A DNA stretch of 64,000 bases. Source: Steroidobacteraceae bacterium (lineage in GTDB: Bacteria > Pseudomonadota > Gammaproteobacteria > Steroidobacterales > Steroidobacteraceae). A program made the translations under genes and the position numbers. The notes under the pieces were generated by a model. It worked only from the letters and a program-made list of their open reading frames with translations. It did not search any database and had not been told where the DNA came from. Positions 44,279 to 53,867 of this stretch are shown piece after piece. How positions within the stretch are numbered: the first letter of the stretch is position 1; each line of letters begins with the position of its first letter. The stretch spans positions 186,001 through 250,000 of the forward strand of contig JAPZRU010000007.1 of assembly GCA_027531255.1 (NCBI GenBank). The letters are read 5' to 3'.

Positions 44279-45217
44279 GTGAGCCTGATCGAGAGAGCCA
44301 TCCAGCGCGTACGCGACGGCGCGCCGCACGCGGGCACGTCGTTTCCGGCGTTCGCCGGGGTGCGTGCAACGCGTGCGATCCGTCCTTCCGAGGGGGCCGA
44401 CGGACTGGCGGTCGAGTCGATCGACGCCGCCCCTGAGCCGCGTCGGGTCGTCGCGATCGATCGCGTGGCGCTCGCGGACGCCGGGCTGCTGCCGCCGCCC
44501 GCGGAGGCCGCGCGCTTCGCGCGGCAGTACCGGCGCGTGAAGTTCCCGCTGATCGAGGCGTTGCGCGATCGCGCGGTGGCACCCAGGGGAAACCTCATCC
44601 TCATCGCCAGCGCGCTGCCGGGCGAGGGCAAGACCTTCACCGCGACGAACCTCGCGCTCAGCCTCGCGCGCGAGCGCGACGTGGAGGTGCTGCTGGTCGA
44701 CGGCGACGTCGCGAAGCCGCAGATCAGTGCGGCGCTCGGCCTGGGCGACGAGCCGGGACTGATCGATGCGCTCGCCGACGCGTCGCTCGACGTCGCGTCG
44801 CTGATCGTGGGGACCGACGTGCGGCACCTCGGCGTGCTGCCGGCGGGCCGGGCGCACGAGGACAGCGCGACCGAGTTGCTGTCGAGCGCACGGATGAAGG
44901 ACCTGCTGGCGCGGCTGGTCGCGTCGCGTCCGAACCGCCTGGTCGTGTTCGACTCGCCGCCGCTGCTCGCCACGACGGAGTCGCACGTGCTGGCGCGACT
45001 CGCCGGGCAGATCGTGCTCGTCGTGCGCTCGGGCGAGACGCCTCGCGCGGCGGTGCTCGCGGCGGTGCACACGCTCGGGGACCATCGGCCCATCGGCGTC
45101 GTGCTGAACCACGTGCGCCGCGAGACCGCCGGCTACCACGGCTACGGAGCCTATGGCGGCTACGGCCGCGAACGGGCCGACGACGGCGAGCCCGTGACGG
45201 ACGAGCGGACGCAGTGA
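44279..45217 (+). CDS. XrtA-type cytoplasmic tyrosine autokinase (BY-kinase)
   Basis: 312 residues from GTG 44279, chosen because VSLIERAIQRV matches the usual MSLIEKAL start and a GAGG ribosome site precedes it. Walker A SALPGEGKTF (111-120), A' VLLVDGDVAKP (138-147) and Walker B RLVVFDSPPLL are present. The tail GYHGYGAYGGYGRE supplies a cluster of Tyr residues for autophosphorylation. Such kinases pair with Wzz-like chain-length proteins (here at 52290) to control exopolysaccharide assembly. The sequence matches the PEP-CTERM/XrtA-associated subfamily by recall. Confidence 0.88.
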   Translation: MSLIERAIQRVRDGAPHAGTSFPAFAGVRATRAIRPSEGADGLAVESIDAAPEPRRVVAIDRVALADAGLLPPPAEAARFARQYRRVKFPLIEALRDRAVAPRGNLILIASALPGEGKTFTATNLALSLARERDVEVLLVDGDVAKPQISAALGLGDEPGLIDALADASLDVASLIVGTDVRHLGVLPAGRAHEDSATELLSSARMKDLLARLVASRPNRLVVFDSPPLLATTESHVLARLAGQIVLVVRSGETPRAAVLAAVHTLGDHRPIGVVLNHVRRETAGYHGYGAYGGYGRERADDGEPVTDERTQ

Positions 45218-45321
45218 GGCGCATCCGGTAGCGCGCGACGCTGCGGTCCGCGGGCCGCCGGGGCGCCACGGGGGATCGCGGCAGAGGAAGGCATCGAACC
45301 GGTGCAGGGAGGCATCGCACG

Positions 45322-47238
45322 ATGTGCGGCATTTGCGGCCAGTACCACTACGCGGGCGGCAGACCGGTCGCGCGCGCGACGGTCGAGGCGATGACGGCCG
45401 CGATCGCCCATCGCGGACCGGACGACGCCGGCCATCACTTTGCGCCGGGCTTCGGCCTCGGTTTCCGCCGGCTGTCGATCATCGACCTCGCCGGCGGTCA
45501 CCAGCCGATGGCCGACGCGGACGGCACCGTGCACGTCGCGTTCAACGGCGAGATCTACAACTTCCGAGAACTGCGACGCGAGCTCGAGGCCGCCGGCCAT
45601 GCGTTCCGGACCCGTTCGGACACGGAGGTCATCGTCCACGGCTACCGGCACTGGGGCACGGGCGTGCTCGACCGGCTCGACGGGATGTTCGGGCTCGCGA
45701 TCTGGGACGCACCGCGCCGTCGCCTGGTGCTCGCTCGGGACGCCGCGGGCATCAAGCCCGTCTACTACCGCGTCGACGGCGGCACCGTGACCTTCGGTTC
45801 GGAACTGCGCGCGATCCTCGCCGCGCTGCCCGCGCACCCGGAGCTCGACCTGCAGGCGCTGAACCTGTTCCTGCGCTATCGCTACGTGCCGGCGCCGCTG
45901 ACGCCGTACGCCGGAATCCGCAAGCTCGCGTCCGGCACGATGGCGGTGTTCGAGGATGGCGGCTGGCGCGTCGAGCGCTGGCGTCGACCTGCCGCTGCAA
46001 TCGATCGCGCGATCCCGTCCGATGGCGAGGCCGTAGAAGAACTGCTCGCCGTCTACGATCGCGCACTCGAGCGCCACCTCGTCGCGGACGTGCCGGTCGG
46101 ACTGCTGCTGAGCGGCGGCGTCGATTCGGGGCTGCTGCTCGCCCTGATGAGTCGGCGCGGGCGTGGCTGGCCGACGTACACGGTCGGTTACGGTCGCCAA
46201 GCCTACGCCGACGACGAACTCGCGGACGCGGCCGCCACCGCGCGGACGTTCGGCGCACGACATACGGAAGTGCGCATCGATCGCGCCGGCTTCGAGGCCG
46301 CGCTCGCGAAGGCCGTCGCCGTGGTCGAGGAGCCGGTGGCCGCTTCCTCGATCGTCCCGATGTGGTTCGTCTGCGCGCGGGCGCGCGAGGACGTAAAGGT
46401 GGCGCTCGTGGGGCAGGGTCCCGACGAGCTGTTCGGCGGCTACAGGCGTCACCTGGGCGTGCACTACGGCGCGTGGTGGCGCCGCACTCCGCCGTGGCTG
46501 CGGGCCGTGATCGAGGGCGGCGTGCAGCGACTGCCGCGCACGGAGACCCTGAAGCGCGGCGCGGGCGCGCTCGCGACGCCCGACCGCCTCGAACGCTATC
46601 GGGACGTGTTCTCCGTTCTGCCGGGTCCGGCCGTCGACCGGCTGTTCCGCCCGGGACTGCTCGAGAGCGGCGCCGGCGACCGCGTCTGCGAGCTCTGGGC
46701 CGAGGTCGCGCCGGAGGCCTGCGACGCGGACGAACTGGGCGGTTTCCAGGCGCTCGAGCTCCGCTCGTCGCTGCCCGACGAACTGCTGCTGTATGCGGAC
46801 AAGCTGTCGATGGCCCACGGGCTCGAGGTGCGCGTGCCGTATCTCGACCGCGAGATCGTCGACTACGCGGCGCGCCTGCCGGCGTCGTTCAAGATCCGTC
46901 ACGGCCGGCGCAAGTGGCTGCACCGCCGCGCCTGCGAGCGCCTGCTGCCCGCGGAGATGCTGGCGCGGAAGAAGCGCGGCTTCGCGGTCGACGCGGTGGA
47001 CCGCTGGTTCCGCGAGTCGCTCGACGGGAAGCTCGGCGCCTACCTGCTCGATCCCGCCGCAGTCCTGTACCGGTACCTCGATCCGGCGCCGGTCTCGCGA
47101 CTGCTCGACGAACATCGAGCCGGTCGGCACGACCGTCACAAGATGCTGTTCAGCCTCGTCGTGCTGGAGGAGTGGCTGCGCACGTGCGCCGCCGCTTCCG
47201 CAACGCGGCGGCCGGCGCCGGCGCTCGTGGGGACCTGA
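45322..47238 (+). CDS. AsnB-type glutamine amidotransferase of the exopolysaccharide locus
   Basis: 638 residues. The class II glutaminase nucleophile Cys2 is intact (MCGICGQY), with AHRGPDD, RLSIIDL and FNGEIYNF. The synthetase domain has the ATP-pyrophosphatase loop LLLSGGVDSG (about 263-272) and GQGPDELFGGY. In polysaccharide clusters such proteins amidate a sugar carboxylate, using glutamine ammonia, rather than making asparagine. Context (XrtA-type kinase before, glycosyltransferase after) supports that. The C-terminal tail past 610 is low complexity. Confidence 0.85.
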   Translation: MCGICGQYHYAGGRPVARATVEAMTAAIAHRGPDDAGHHFAPGFGLGFRRLSIIDLAGGHQPMADADGTVHVAFNGEIYNFRELRRELEAAGHAFRTRSDTEVIVHGYRHWGTGVLDRLDGMFGLAIWDAPRRRLVLARDAAGIKPVYYRVDGGTVTFGSELRAILAALPAHPELDLQALNLFLRYRYVPAPLTPYAGIRKLASGTMAVFEDGGWRVERWRRPAAAIDRAIPSDGEAVEELLAVYDRALERHLVADVPVGLLLSGGVDSGLLLALMSRRGRGWPTYTVGYGRQAYADDELADAAATARTFGARHTEVRIDRAGFEAALAKAVAVVEEPVAASSIVPMWFVCARAREDVKVALVGQGPDELFGGYRRHLGVHYGAWWRRTPPWLRAVIEGGVQRLPRTETLKRGAGALATPDRLERYRDVFSVLPGPAVDRLFRPGLLESGAGDRVCELWAEVAPEACDADELGGFQALELRSSLPDELLLYADKLSMAHGLEVRVPYLDREIVDYAARLPASFKIRHGRRKWLHRRACERLLPAEMLARKKRGFAVDAVDRWFRESLDGKLGAYLLDPAAVLYRYLDPAPVSRLLDEHRAGRHDRHKMLFSLVVLEEWLRTCAAASATRRPAPALVGT

Positions 47239-47240
47239 AG

Positions 47241-48143
47241 ATGCCGCTCGACTACGTTCTCGTCACGCCCGCCCGCAACGAAGCCGCGTTCGTCCGGCGT
47301 ACGCTCGAGTCGGTGGTCGCGCAGACCGTCCTGCCGAAACGCTGGGTCGTCGTGAGCGACGGCTCGACCGACGACACCGACGCGATCGTCGAGGAGTACC
47401 GCCGAGGACGGTCCTGGCTCGAACTCGTGCGGCTGCCGCCGCGGACTGAGCGGGATTTCGCGGCCAAGGCGCGCGCGGTGGGCATCGGCTATGCGCGCGT
47501 GGCGCCGCTCGCGTTCGACGTCGTCGGCAACCTCGATGCCGACGTCTCGTTCGGCCCGGATTTCATGGAGTACCTGCTCGCGAAGTTCGCCGCGATGCCG
47601 CGGCTCGGCGTCGCCAGCACGTACTACCGCGAGGGTGATTTCCACTCGTGGCGCGACAGCTGGATCAGCGAGACGCACGTGACCGGGCAGGTCCAGCTGT
47701 TCCGCCGGGACTGCTTCGAGGAGATCGGCGGCTACGTGCCGAGCCGCGGCGGGGGCGTCGACTGGATCGCCGAGACGACGGCGCGGATGAAGGGGTGGGA
47801 GACGCGATCGTTCGGCGAGCGAACCTTCGAACACCACCGGAAGTCCGGCACGGCGGGGGGCAGCGAACTGCGCGCGCGCTTCGACTACGGCCTCAAGGAC
47901 TGGTTCCTCGGCGGCCACCCCCTCTGGCAGCTGGGTCGAGGTGCCTTCCAGATGACGAAGCGACCGTACGTCGTCGGCGGGCTCGGGCTGCTCGCGGGGT
48001 ACGCCTGGGGCTTCGTCACGCGCCGCGAGCGCGCGGTGTCGGACGAGTTGACGCGCTTCCACCGCGCCGAGCAGCTGGCGCGGCTGCGCCTGCTGGCGCG
48101 ACGGCCGCTCGACGCGGTGCGCCGCGCGTCGCGAGCGGCCTGA
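47241..48143 (+). CDS. Glycosyltransferase family 2
   Basis: 300 residues from ATG 47241, two bases after the preceding stop. GT-A fold motifs VTPARNEAAFVRRTLESV, VVSDGSTDDTDAIV (nucleotide binding) and NLDADVSF (DxD metal site) are present. The acceptor-side acidic region is seen as GGGVDWIAETTARMKGWE. It would add one sugar to the lipid-linked repeat unit at the inner membrane face. A short hydrophobic stretch near 245-262 may associate it with the membrane. Confidence 0.9.
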   Translation: MPLDYVLVTPARNEAAFVRRTLESVVAQTVLPKRWVVVSDGSTDDTDAIVEEYRRGRSWLELVRLPPRTERDFAAKARAVGIGYARVAPLAFDVVGNLDADVSFGPDFMEYLLAKFAAMPRLGVASTYYREGDFHSWRDSWISETHVTGQVQLFRRDCFEEIGGYVPSRGGGVDWIAETTARMKGWETRSFGERTFEHHRKSGTAGGSELRARFDYGLKDWFLGGHPLWQLGRGAFQMTKRPYVVGGLGLLAGYAWGFVTRRERAVSDELTRFHRAEQLARLRLLARRPLDAVRRASRAA

Positions 48144-48148
48144 ACCTC

Positions 48149-49642
48149 GTGGCAGCTCCGTCCTTCGTCGATCGCGCGGAGGCGCCGGCCCTGCGGGTCG
48201 TCCTGCGCTGCGCGGAGCGGCACCGGCGGCGAGCTCGGTACGCTTTCGACACGCTGCTGATGGCGGCCGGAGTTCCAGTGGAGTACGGCACGGTGCCGGC
48301 TCGCGACGGGCTCACTCTCGTCTACTCCGCTGCGCAGGACGTGCCCGGAGTGGATGAACGGCGCACCCTGATCTTGAGCCACGTGCCCGCGGCGTGGGAG
48401 CGTCTGGACGGCCGGACGGACCCTGATCGGCTCGCGACGGTCGACGGCCTGCCGGTGGTTCTCCCCGAGGCCGGCACCGAGCGAGCGGACGTGTCGTTCG
48501 ACCTGCCCGCCAACGCGTTCTACTTCCTGAGTTCCTGGTCCGAACGGCGCGCGCGCGGCGCGAACGGCGCTCGTGCGCTGTATGCGGACAGCGTGTACGC
48601 GCGGCTCGGCGTGCCGCAGGACGTGGTCGACCGCTACCTCGGGGCACTGCTCGCGCAACTGGCGCGCGTCGCGGAGCGGGCCGGCCTCGCATGGCCGGCG
48701 CCCGCCCGCTGGCCCGGCGGTGCCACGCACGCGGTGGTGCTCTCGCACGACGTCGACTTCCTGCCGGTTCGTCCGCTGGTCGACTCCGCGGTCCAGGGCG
48801 CGAAGACGCTGGCGCGCCATCTCGTCCGTCAGCGGGATCCCGCGAGCGCCGCGCGTGCAGTCGCCGGGCTGCTCGGCGCCGCGCTGCGCGGCCGTGATCC
48901 CTACGGCTGCGTGCCCGAGCTGATCGCGCGCGAGAGCGCCCTCGGTGTCCGCGCGTCGATCCAGGTGGCCGTCGCGCGTCGCCACCCTCGCGACGTCAAC
49001 TACTCCGTCGAGGATCCGCGCGTCGCCGCCTACCTGCGCGTCGTGAGGGACTCGGGCTTCGACCTCTGCCTGCACGGCAGCTACCGCTCCACCGAGGCGC
49101 CGGGGTGGTACGAGGCGGAGGTCGAGCGGCTCGCGAGTGCGCTCGGCCGCCCCGAGGGCTCGCGCCAGCACTATCTCGCGTTCGACTACGACGCGCTGTT
49201 CCGCGCCCAGGAGCGCGCCGGGATCCGCTACGACATGTCGGTGGGCTACCCGGACCATCCCGGCCCCCGCGCCGGCTTCTCGTTCCCGTACTTCCCGTAC
49301 TCCCTCGCCGAGGACCGACCCTACGACGTCGTCGAGATCGGGCTCGTGCTGATGGACGTGACCCTGCAGAGCTACCTGCGGCTCGATGCGCGCCGCGCCT
49401 GGGGCACGATCGAGGCCTGCCTCGCGGACCTGGCGGCCAAGGGCGGCGCCGCGTCGGTGGTCTGGCACCCGATCGTGTTCGGCAACGCGCGCGATCCGGG
49501 CTACGGCGAGCTCTGGTGGCGACTGGTCGACGCGGTCAGGGCGGCGGGCGGCGCCGCCACCGACGGGCGCACGGTGAACGCGTGGTGGCGCGCGCGTGCG
49601 TGCGCCTATCCGAGCTTCGCGCCGGCGGCGCGGGCGGCGTAG
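48149..49642 (+). CDS. Polysaccharide deacetylase-like protein of the exopolysaccharide locus
   Basis: 497 residues from GTG 48149. The first about 180 residues form a separate N-terminal domain (RYAFDTLLMAAGVPVEYGT..., LILSHVPAAWERLDG), resembling DUF7033. The second part carries the metal motif LSHDVDFLP (about residue 205), then HGSYRST (about 315) and WHPIVFGNARDPGY (about 445), the scattered motifs of NodB-type deacetylases in a divergent form. No signal peptide is seen, so it may act on lipid-linked or nucleotide sugars inside the cell, or be a pseudoenzyme. It starts 5 bases after the GT2 stop. Confidence 0.7.
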   Translation: MAAPSFVDRAEAPALRVVLRCAERHRRRARYAFDTLLMAAGVPVEYGTVPARDGLTLVYSAAQDVPGVDERRTLILSHVPAAWERLDGRTDPDRLATVDGLPVVLPEAGTERADVSFDLPANAFYFLSSWSERRARGANGARALYADSVYARLGVPQDVVDRYLGALLAQLARVAERAGLAWPAPARWPGGATHAVVLSHDVDFLPVRPLVDSAVQGAKTLARHLVRQRDPASAARAVAGLLGAALRGRDPYGCVPELIARESALGVRASIQVAVARRHPRDVNYSVEDPRVAAYLRVVRDSGFDLCLHGSYRSTEAPGWYEAEVERLASALGRPEGSRQHYLAFDYDALFRAQERAGIRYDMSVGYPDHPGPRAGFSFPYFPYSLAEDRPYDVVEIGLVLMDVTLQSYLRLDARRAWGTIEACLADLAAKGGAASVVWHPIVFGNARDPGYGELWWRLVDAVRAAGGAATDGRTVNAWWRARACAYPSFAPAARAA

Positions 49643-49644
49643 TC

Positions 49645-50880
49645 GTGGCCGCCGTGTTCATGGCTGCGTACACGAACTACCGGCGCGACCCGCGCGTTCG
49701 CCGCGAAGCCGAGGCGCTGGTCGAGGCGGGGCACGAGGTCACCTTCCTGGCCTGCCGACAGCCCGGCGAGCCCGACCACGAGCGGATCGCCGGGGTCGAG
49801 CTGCACAAGGTGGCCGGTGCGGGTCATGACCGGACGTCCGCGCTGGGCTACCTCTTCGGCTACGGGCGCTACTTCCTCGCGCTCGCGGCGCACCTGGCGC
49901 GTGCTCCGCGTCGCTACGACCTGATCCACGTCAACAACATGCCGGACTTCCTGGTGTTCGCGGCCTGGCTGCCGCGCCTGCTCGGCGTGCCCGTGATCCA
50001 CGACGTCCACGACCTGATGCCCGAGCTGTACCAGGAGAAGTTCGGCGTGCCGGCGTCGCACTGGGTCGTACGTGCCGTCCGGCAGCAGGAACGCTGGGCC
50101 GGGCGCTTCGCCAGCGCCGTGCTGACCGTCGAGGCGCGATTGCGCGAGACGCTGGCGACCCGCGGCATGCCCGCGGACAAGATCCACGTGCTGATGAACC
50201 TTCCCGACGACCGGATCTTCGCACGGCGTCCGCCACCGCCGCCCAGGGCCCCGGGTGCGCCGTTCGTGCTCGTCTATCACGGCACGCTCGCGCGCCGGCT
50301 AGGACTCGACGTCGCGATCGAGGCCGTGGCCCGCCTGCGGCCGCGCATCCCGGAGATCGAACTGCGGATATTCGGTGCCGGCGAGGAGCGCGCCACCCTG
50401 ATCGCGCTCGCGGCCGAGCTCGGACTCGGCGCGCACGTCACGTTCAGCGAGGGATTCGTGCCGGTCGAGCGCGTGCCGGCGCTGATCGCCGCTGCCGACT
50501 TGGGCGTGATCCCGCTGCGACGCTGCGCCGGCACCGACGTGATGCTGCCGACGAAGCTGCTCGAGTACGTGGCCGTCGGCATCCCCTGCGTCGTGCCCCG
50601 CACCCCGACCGTGGCGCGCTACTTCGATGCCGGGATGGTCGAGTTCTTCGCGGCCGAGGACGTCGACTCGCTGGCGGCCGCGATCCTGCGGCTGCACGCC
50701 TCGCCGGCGCGGCGGGCGGCGCTCGCCGAATGCGCCACGGAGCGCTTCGGTCGCCGCCACGCGTGGAGCGAGCACCGGAAATCGTACGTGCAGCTCGTGG
50801 AGGCGCTGCTGGCGCCGCGCGGGCGCACCTCGCTGCAGCCCACGTCGGAAGTCGAGCCCTCGAGGCGCACCGGGAGCTGA
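49645..50880 (+). CDS. Glycosyltransferase family 4
   Basis: 411 residues; GTG 49645 is two bases after the previous stop, and ATG 49660 is an alternative. GT-B fold: an N-terminal half (MAAYTNYRRDPRVRREAEALVEAGHEVTFLA) and a C-terminal donor-binding half with YHGTLARRLGLDVAIEAV, FSEGFVPVERVPALIAAADLGVIPL and MLPTKLLEYVAVGIPCV (the E-x7-E region). It would transfer a sugar from a nucleotide donor to the growing repeat unit. Confidence 0.9.
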   Translation: MAAVFMAAYTNYRRDPRVRREAEALVEAGHEVTFLACRQPGEPDHERIAGVELHKVAGAGHDRTSALGYLFGYGRYFLALAAHLARAPRRYDLIHVNNMPDFLVFAAWLPRLLGVPVIHDVHDLMPELYQEKFGVPASHWVVRAVRQQERWAGRFASAVLTVEARLRETLATRGMPADKIHVLMNLPDDRIFARRPPPPPRAPGAPFVLVYHGTLARRLGLDVAIEAVARLRPRIPEIELRIFGAGEERATLIALAAELGLGAHVTFSEGFVPVERVPALIAAADLGVIPLRRCAGTDVMLPTKLLEYVAVGIPCVVPRTPTVARYFDAGMVEFFAAEDVDSLAAAILRLHASPARRAALAECATERFGRRHAWSEHRKSYVQLVEALLAPRGRTSLQPTSEVEPSRRTGS

Positions 50881-50882
50881 CG

Positions 50883-52277
50883 ATGCCAGGAGACAGCCGC
50901 ATCACGGTCGTCGGTGGCGGTCGAATGGGACTGCCGCTCGCCTGCGCCTTCGCGAGCCGCGGCGCCGAGGTCACGGTCGCCGACGTGAACGCGGGCCTCG
51001 TCGCCAGGATCCACGCCGGCGCGTGCCCGTACGAGGAGCCGGAACTCGCCGCCCTGATGCGCGAACTGCACGTCGCCGGCCGGCTGCGTGCGACGACCCG
51101 CACCGCGGAGGCGGCGGCCGGTTCCGACGCCATCGTCGTGATCGTGCCGGCGCACCTGACGGCCGAGCGCGAGATCGATCTCGCGACGCTCGAGTCCGCG
51201 TCGGCGGACGTGGGTCGCGGCCTCCGTCCGGGAACGCTGGTCGTCTACGAGACGACCGTGACCGTCGGCGCGACGCGTCGCCGGCTCGTGCCGGTGCTGG
51301 AGGCGCGCAGCGGCCTCCGCGCGGGGCGCGACTTCCACGTCGCCTACAGTCCCGAGCGCGTCAAGGCGAATCTAGTGCTGCAGTGGCTCGGCACGACGCC
51401 GAAGGTGATCGGCGGTCTCGACGACGCGTCACGCGCGCGTGCCACCGCGTTCTACGCGCGTTTCCTCGGCGCGCCCGTCGACGACGTCGGCACGCTCGAG
51501 GCCGCGGAGATGACCAAGCTCGCCGGCATGCTGTACCGCGACGTCAACATCGCGCTCGCGAACGAGCTCGCGGCGTTCTGCGAGCTCGCCGGGATCGACT
51601 TCGAGCGCGTCCGGGTGGCCGCCAACGCGGACGGGGAGGGGAGCCTGCTGCTGGCGGGCATCGGCGTCGGCGGGCATTGCACGCCGGTGTATCCCTACTT
51701 CCTGACGCGCGAAGCGCGGCGGCTCGGGTTGCCGCAGCGGATCGCGGAGGCTGCACGCGAGATCAACGACGCGCAGCCCGGTCGTCACCTCGAGCGCGTC
51801 GCGGCCGGCTGGCGCCCGCTCCGGGGCGAACGCGTGCACCTGCTCGGACTCGGCTTCCGGCCGGGCGTGAAGGTGGACGTGCTGAGCCCGGCCTACGCCC
51901 TGCGCGATCACCTGCGGCGCGCCGGCGCCCACGTCACGATCGAAGATCCCTGCTACGCGGACGACGAACTGCGGCGGGCCGGCTTCGTGCCGGGCCGGGC
52001 GGTCGACGCCGCGCTCGTCGTGCTCAATACCGCGCACCCGCCGTTCCTGGCCCCGGATTTCGCGGGCTGGCGGCGAGCCGGTGTCGAGGTCGTGCTGGAC
52101 GGCCGCAACGCCTGGCGACAGCAGGACGTCGAGGCCGCCGGGCTCCTCTACTTCGGCGTGGGGCGCCGCCCCGCGGAGCCCCTCGCGCGCAACTCGGGCG
52201 GCGATTCCGGCATCCGCTCACGCGACCTCGTCCCGCCCGGCGGCGAGCAGCGCGTCGCCACCGACGCGCAACACTGA
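50883..52277 (+). CDS. Nucleotide-sugar 6-dehydrogenase (WecC-like)
   Basis: 464 residues from ATG 50883 with GGGAG six bases upstream. NAD-binding GGGRMGLPLACAFASRG, middle-domain AYSPERVKANLV and the catalytic Cys in GVGGHCTPVYPYFL (about 262) are intact. The HC-PVYPY form is closest to UDP-ManNAc dehydrogenases (WecC) rather than UDP-glucose dehydrogenases. It would supply a uronic-acid donor, whose carboxylate the adjacent amidotransferases could modify. No WecB-like epimerase is in the window. The last 30 residues are low complexity. Confidence 0.88.
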   Translation: MPGDSRITVVGGGRMGLPLACAFASRGAEVTVADVNAGLVARIHAGACPYEEPELAALMRELHVAGRLRATTRTAEAAAGSDAIVVIVPAHLTAEREIDLATLESASADVGRGLRPGTLVVYETTVTVGATRRRLVPVLEARSGLRAGRDFHVAYSPERVKANLVLQWLGTTPKVIGGLDDASRARATAFYARFLGAPVDDVGTLEAAEMTKLAGMLYRDVNIALANELAAFCELAGIDFERVRVAANADGEGSLLLAGIGVGGHCTPVYPYFLTREARRLGLPQRIAEAAREINDAQPGRHLERVAAGWRPLRGERVHLLGLGFRPGVKVDVLSPAYALRDHLRRAGAHVTIEDPCYADDELRRAGFVPGRAVDAALVVLNTAHPPFLAPDFAGWRRAGVEVVLDGRNAWRQQDVEAAGLLYFGVGRRPAEPLARNSGGDSGIRSRDLVPPGGEQRVATDAQH

Positions 52278-52289
52278 CGGAGAGCTCCG

Positions 52290-53867
52290 ATGGGAACGCT
52301 GCAACTCGCGATGGACCACGCGTTCGACCGGCTCGGCGGCGCGGCGCGCTACCTGAAGCCGGCCGTCGTGGTCGCGTGGGCCGCTTGCCTGGTCGGCTGG
52401 GGTGCGGTGCTGGCGCTGCCGAACGAGTACGAGGCGGGTACGCGCGTCTTCGTCGACACGCGGACCGCCCTCTCGCCCGTACTGCGGGGGCTCGCGATCG
52501 AGGACGACGCGTCCGCATACCTGAATTTCGCACGGGAATCGCTCGTCGGCGAGGCGCGCCTGAACGCCGTCGTCGAGAAGGCGCGACTGGTCCCGCGGAA
52601 CGCGACGGCGCTGGAGCGCGCGCGCGCGGTCTCGCACCTGCGCGAGACGGTCGACATCGAGGTTTCCGGCGACCGCGCGCAGCCGACCGGCGTGGTCTAC
52701 ACGATCCGGTACCGCGACCGTACGCCCGGGCGCAGCCTCGCGGTCGTCACGCTGCTGCTGGACGGCTTCGTCGAGGGCACGCTGGGCGGGAAGCGCGAGA
52801 GTTCCGCGACGGCCGAGGCGTTCCTGTCGACGCAGATCGCCGAAAGCGAGCGGCGGCTGCGCACGGCGGAGCAGCGCCTCGCCGACTTCAAGCAGCGCAA
52901 CGTAGGCCTGATGCCGGGAACCGAGGGCAACTACTTCGTGCGCCTGCAGGACGAGTCGGATGCATTGCGCAAGGCGCAGGCCGCGCTGTCGTTCGCGACG
53001 GCACGGCGGGACGACATCGTCCGCCAGCAGCGGGGCGAGACGCCGTTCACCGCGGCGCGCACGGCTGCGGCCGGCGGTGGCGTGACCACGGCCGACACGC
53101 CCACGATGCTGGCCGAGGCACGGCGGAAGCTGAACGCGCTGCTGGTCCGCTACACGGAGAACCATCCGGGCGTGATCACCCTGCGGCAGGAGATCGCGGA
53201 ACTGGAGCGCCAGCGGCAGCGGGAGGTCGCCGCGCTCCGCGACGGCGACCCGGAGGCCGTGCTCGCGAGCGGTGCCGGCGCGAACCCGGTCTACCAGAGC
53301 ATCCAGCTCGCGATGAACGAGGCCGACATCAAGGTCGCCGAGCTCCGGAGCGAGATCGGCCAGCGCGAGCGCAGGATAGGCGAGCTGCGCGACCTGATGC
53401 GCTCGATGCCCGCGGTCGAAGCCGAGTTCGCACAGCTCAACCGCGACTACGAGTCCACCCGCGGCCAGCACGCCGCGCTCGTCGACCGGCTGCGGAAGGC
53501 GCAGCTGGGCCAGGACGCCGAAGCGCGCTCGAGCGTGCGCTTCGAGGTGATCGATCCGCCCGCAGCCGGCGTCGAGCCGGTCGCGCCGAACCGCGCCAAG
53601 CTCGTGCTCGCGGTGTTCCTCGCGGCGCTGCTGCTCGCCGCCGCGCTGCCGTACCTGCTGAACCGGCTACGGCCGGTGCTCTGCAGCGCGCGTGATATCA
53701 CCGACGCGACGGGGCTGCCGCTCCTCGGCGAGATCTCGGTGATCGGCCTCGACTCGCAGCTCGCGGCCGCACGCCGGGGGCGTCGCCTCGTCGCCGGCGC
53801 CGCGATCGCGCTGGTGCTCGCCCTGGCGGGCGTGCTGGGCGTCGTGACCGGACCTGCGCTCGCCTGA
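52290..53867 (+). CDS. XrtA-type polysaccharide chain-length determinant (Wzz/GNVR family)
   Basis: 525 residues. Transmembrane helix at about 24-43 (AVVVAWAACLVGWGAVLALP), then the Wzz domain (NEYEAGTRVFVDTRTALSPVLRGLAI), a long periplasmic coiled coil (about 170-410) and the GNVR-like MPAVEAEFAQLNRDYEST motif. A second helix follows at about 434-455 and a third at the C-terminus. No kinase domain is fused; the partner is the BY-kinase at 44279. It sets polymer length and links the kinase to export. The N-terminus matches the PEP-CTERM-associated chain-length subfamily by recall. Confidence 0.88.
   Translation: MGTLQLAMDHAFDRLGGAARYLKPAVVVAWAACLVGWGAVLALPNEYEAGTRVFVDTRTALSPVLRGLAIEDDASAYLNFARESLVGEARLNAVVEKARLVPRNATALERARAVSHLRETVDIEVSGDRAQPTGVVYTIRYRDRTPGRSLAVVTLLLDGFVEGTLGGKRESSATAEAFLSTQIAESERRLRTAEQRLADFKQRNVGLMPGTEGNYFVRLQDESDALRKAQAALSFATARRDDIVRQQRGETPFTAARTAAAGGGVTTADTPTMLAEARRKLNALLVRYTENHPGVITLRQEIAELERQRQREVAALRDGDPEAVLASGAGANPVYQSIQLAMNEADIKVAELRSEIGQRERRIGELRDLMRSMPAVEAEFAQLNRDYESTRGQHAALVDRLRKAQLGQDAEARSSVRFEVIDPPAAGVEPVAPNRAKLVLAVFLAALLLAAALPYLLNRLRPVLCSARDITDATGLPLLGEISVIGLDSQLAAARRGRRLVAGAAIALVLALAGVLGVVTGPALA

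Noticed and set aside
50883-52277. UDP-glucose 6-dehydrogenase (Ugd) as the specific name
   Set aside because: The active site reads GGHCTPVYPYF, the WecC-like form, rather than the GxGGxCxPKD form of Ugd.
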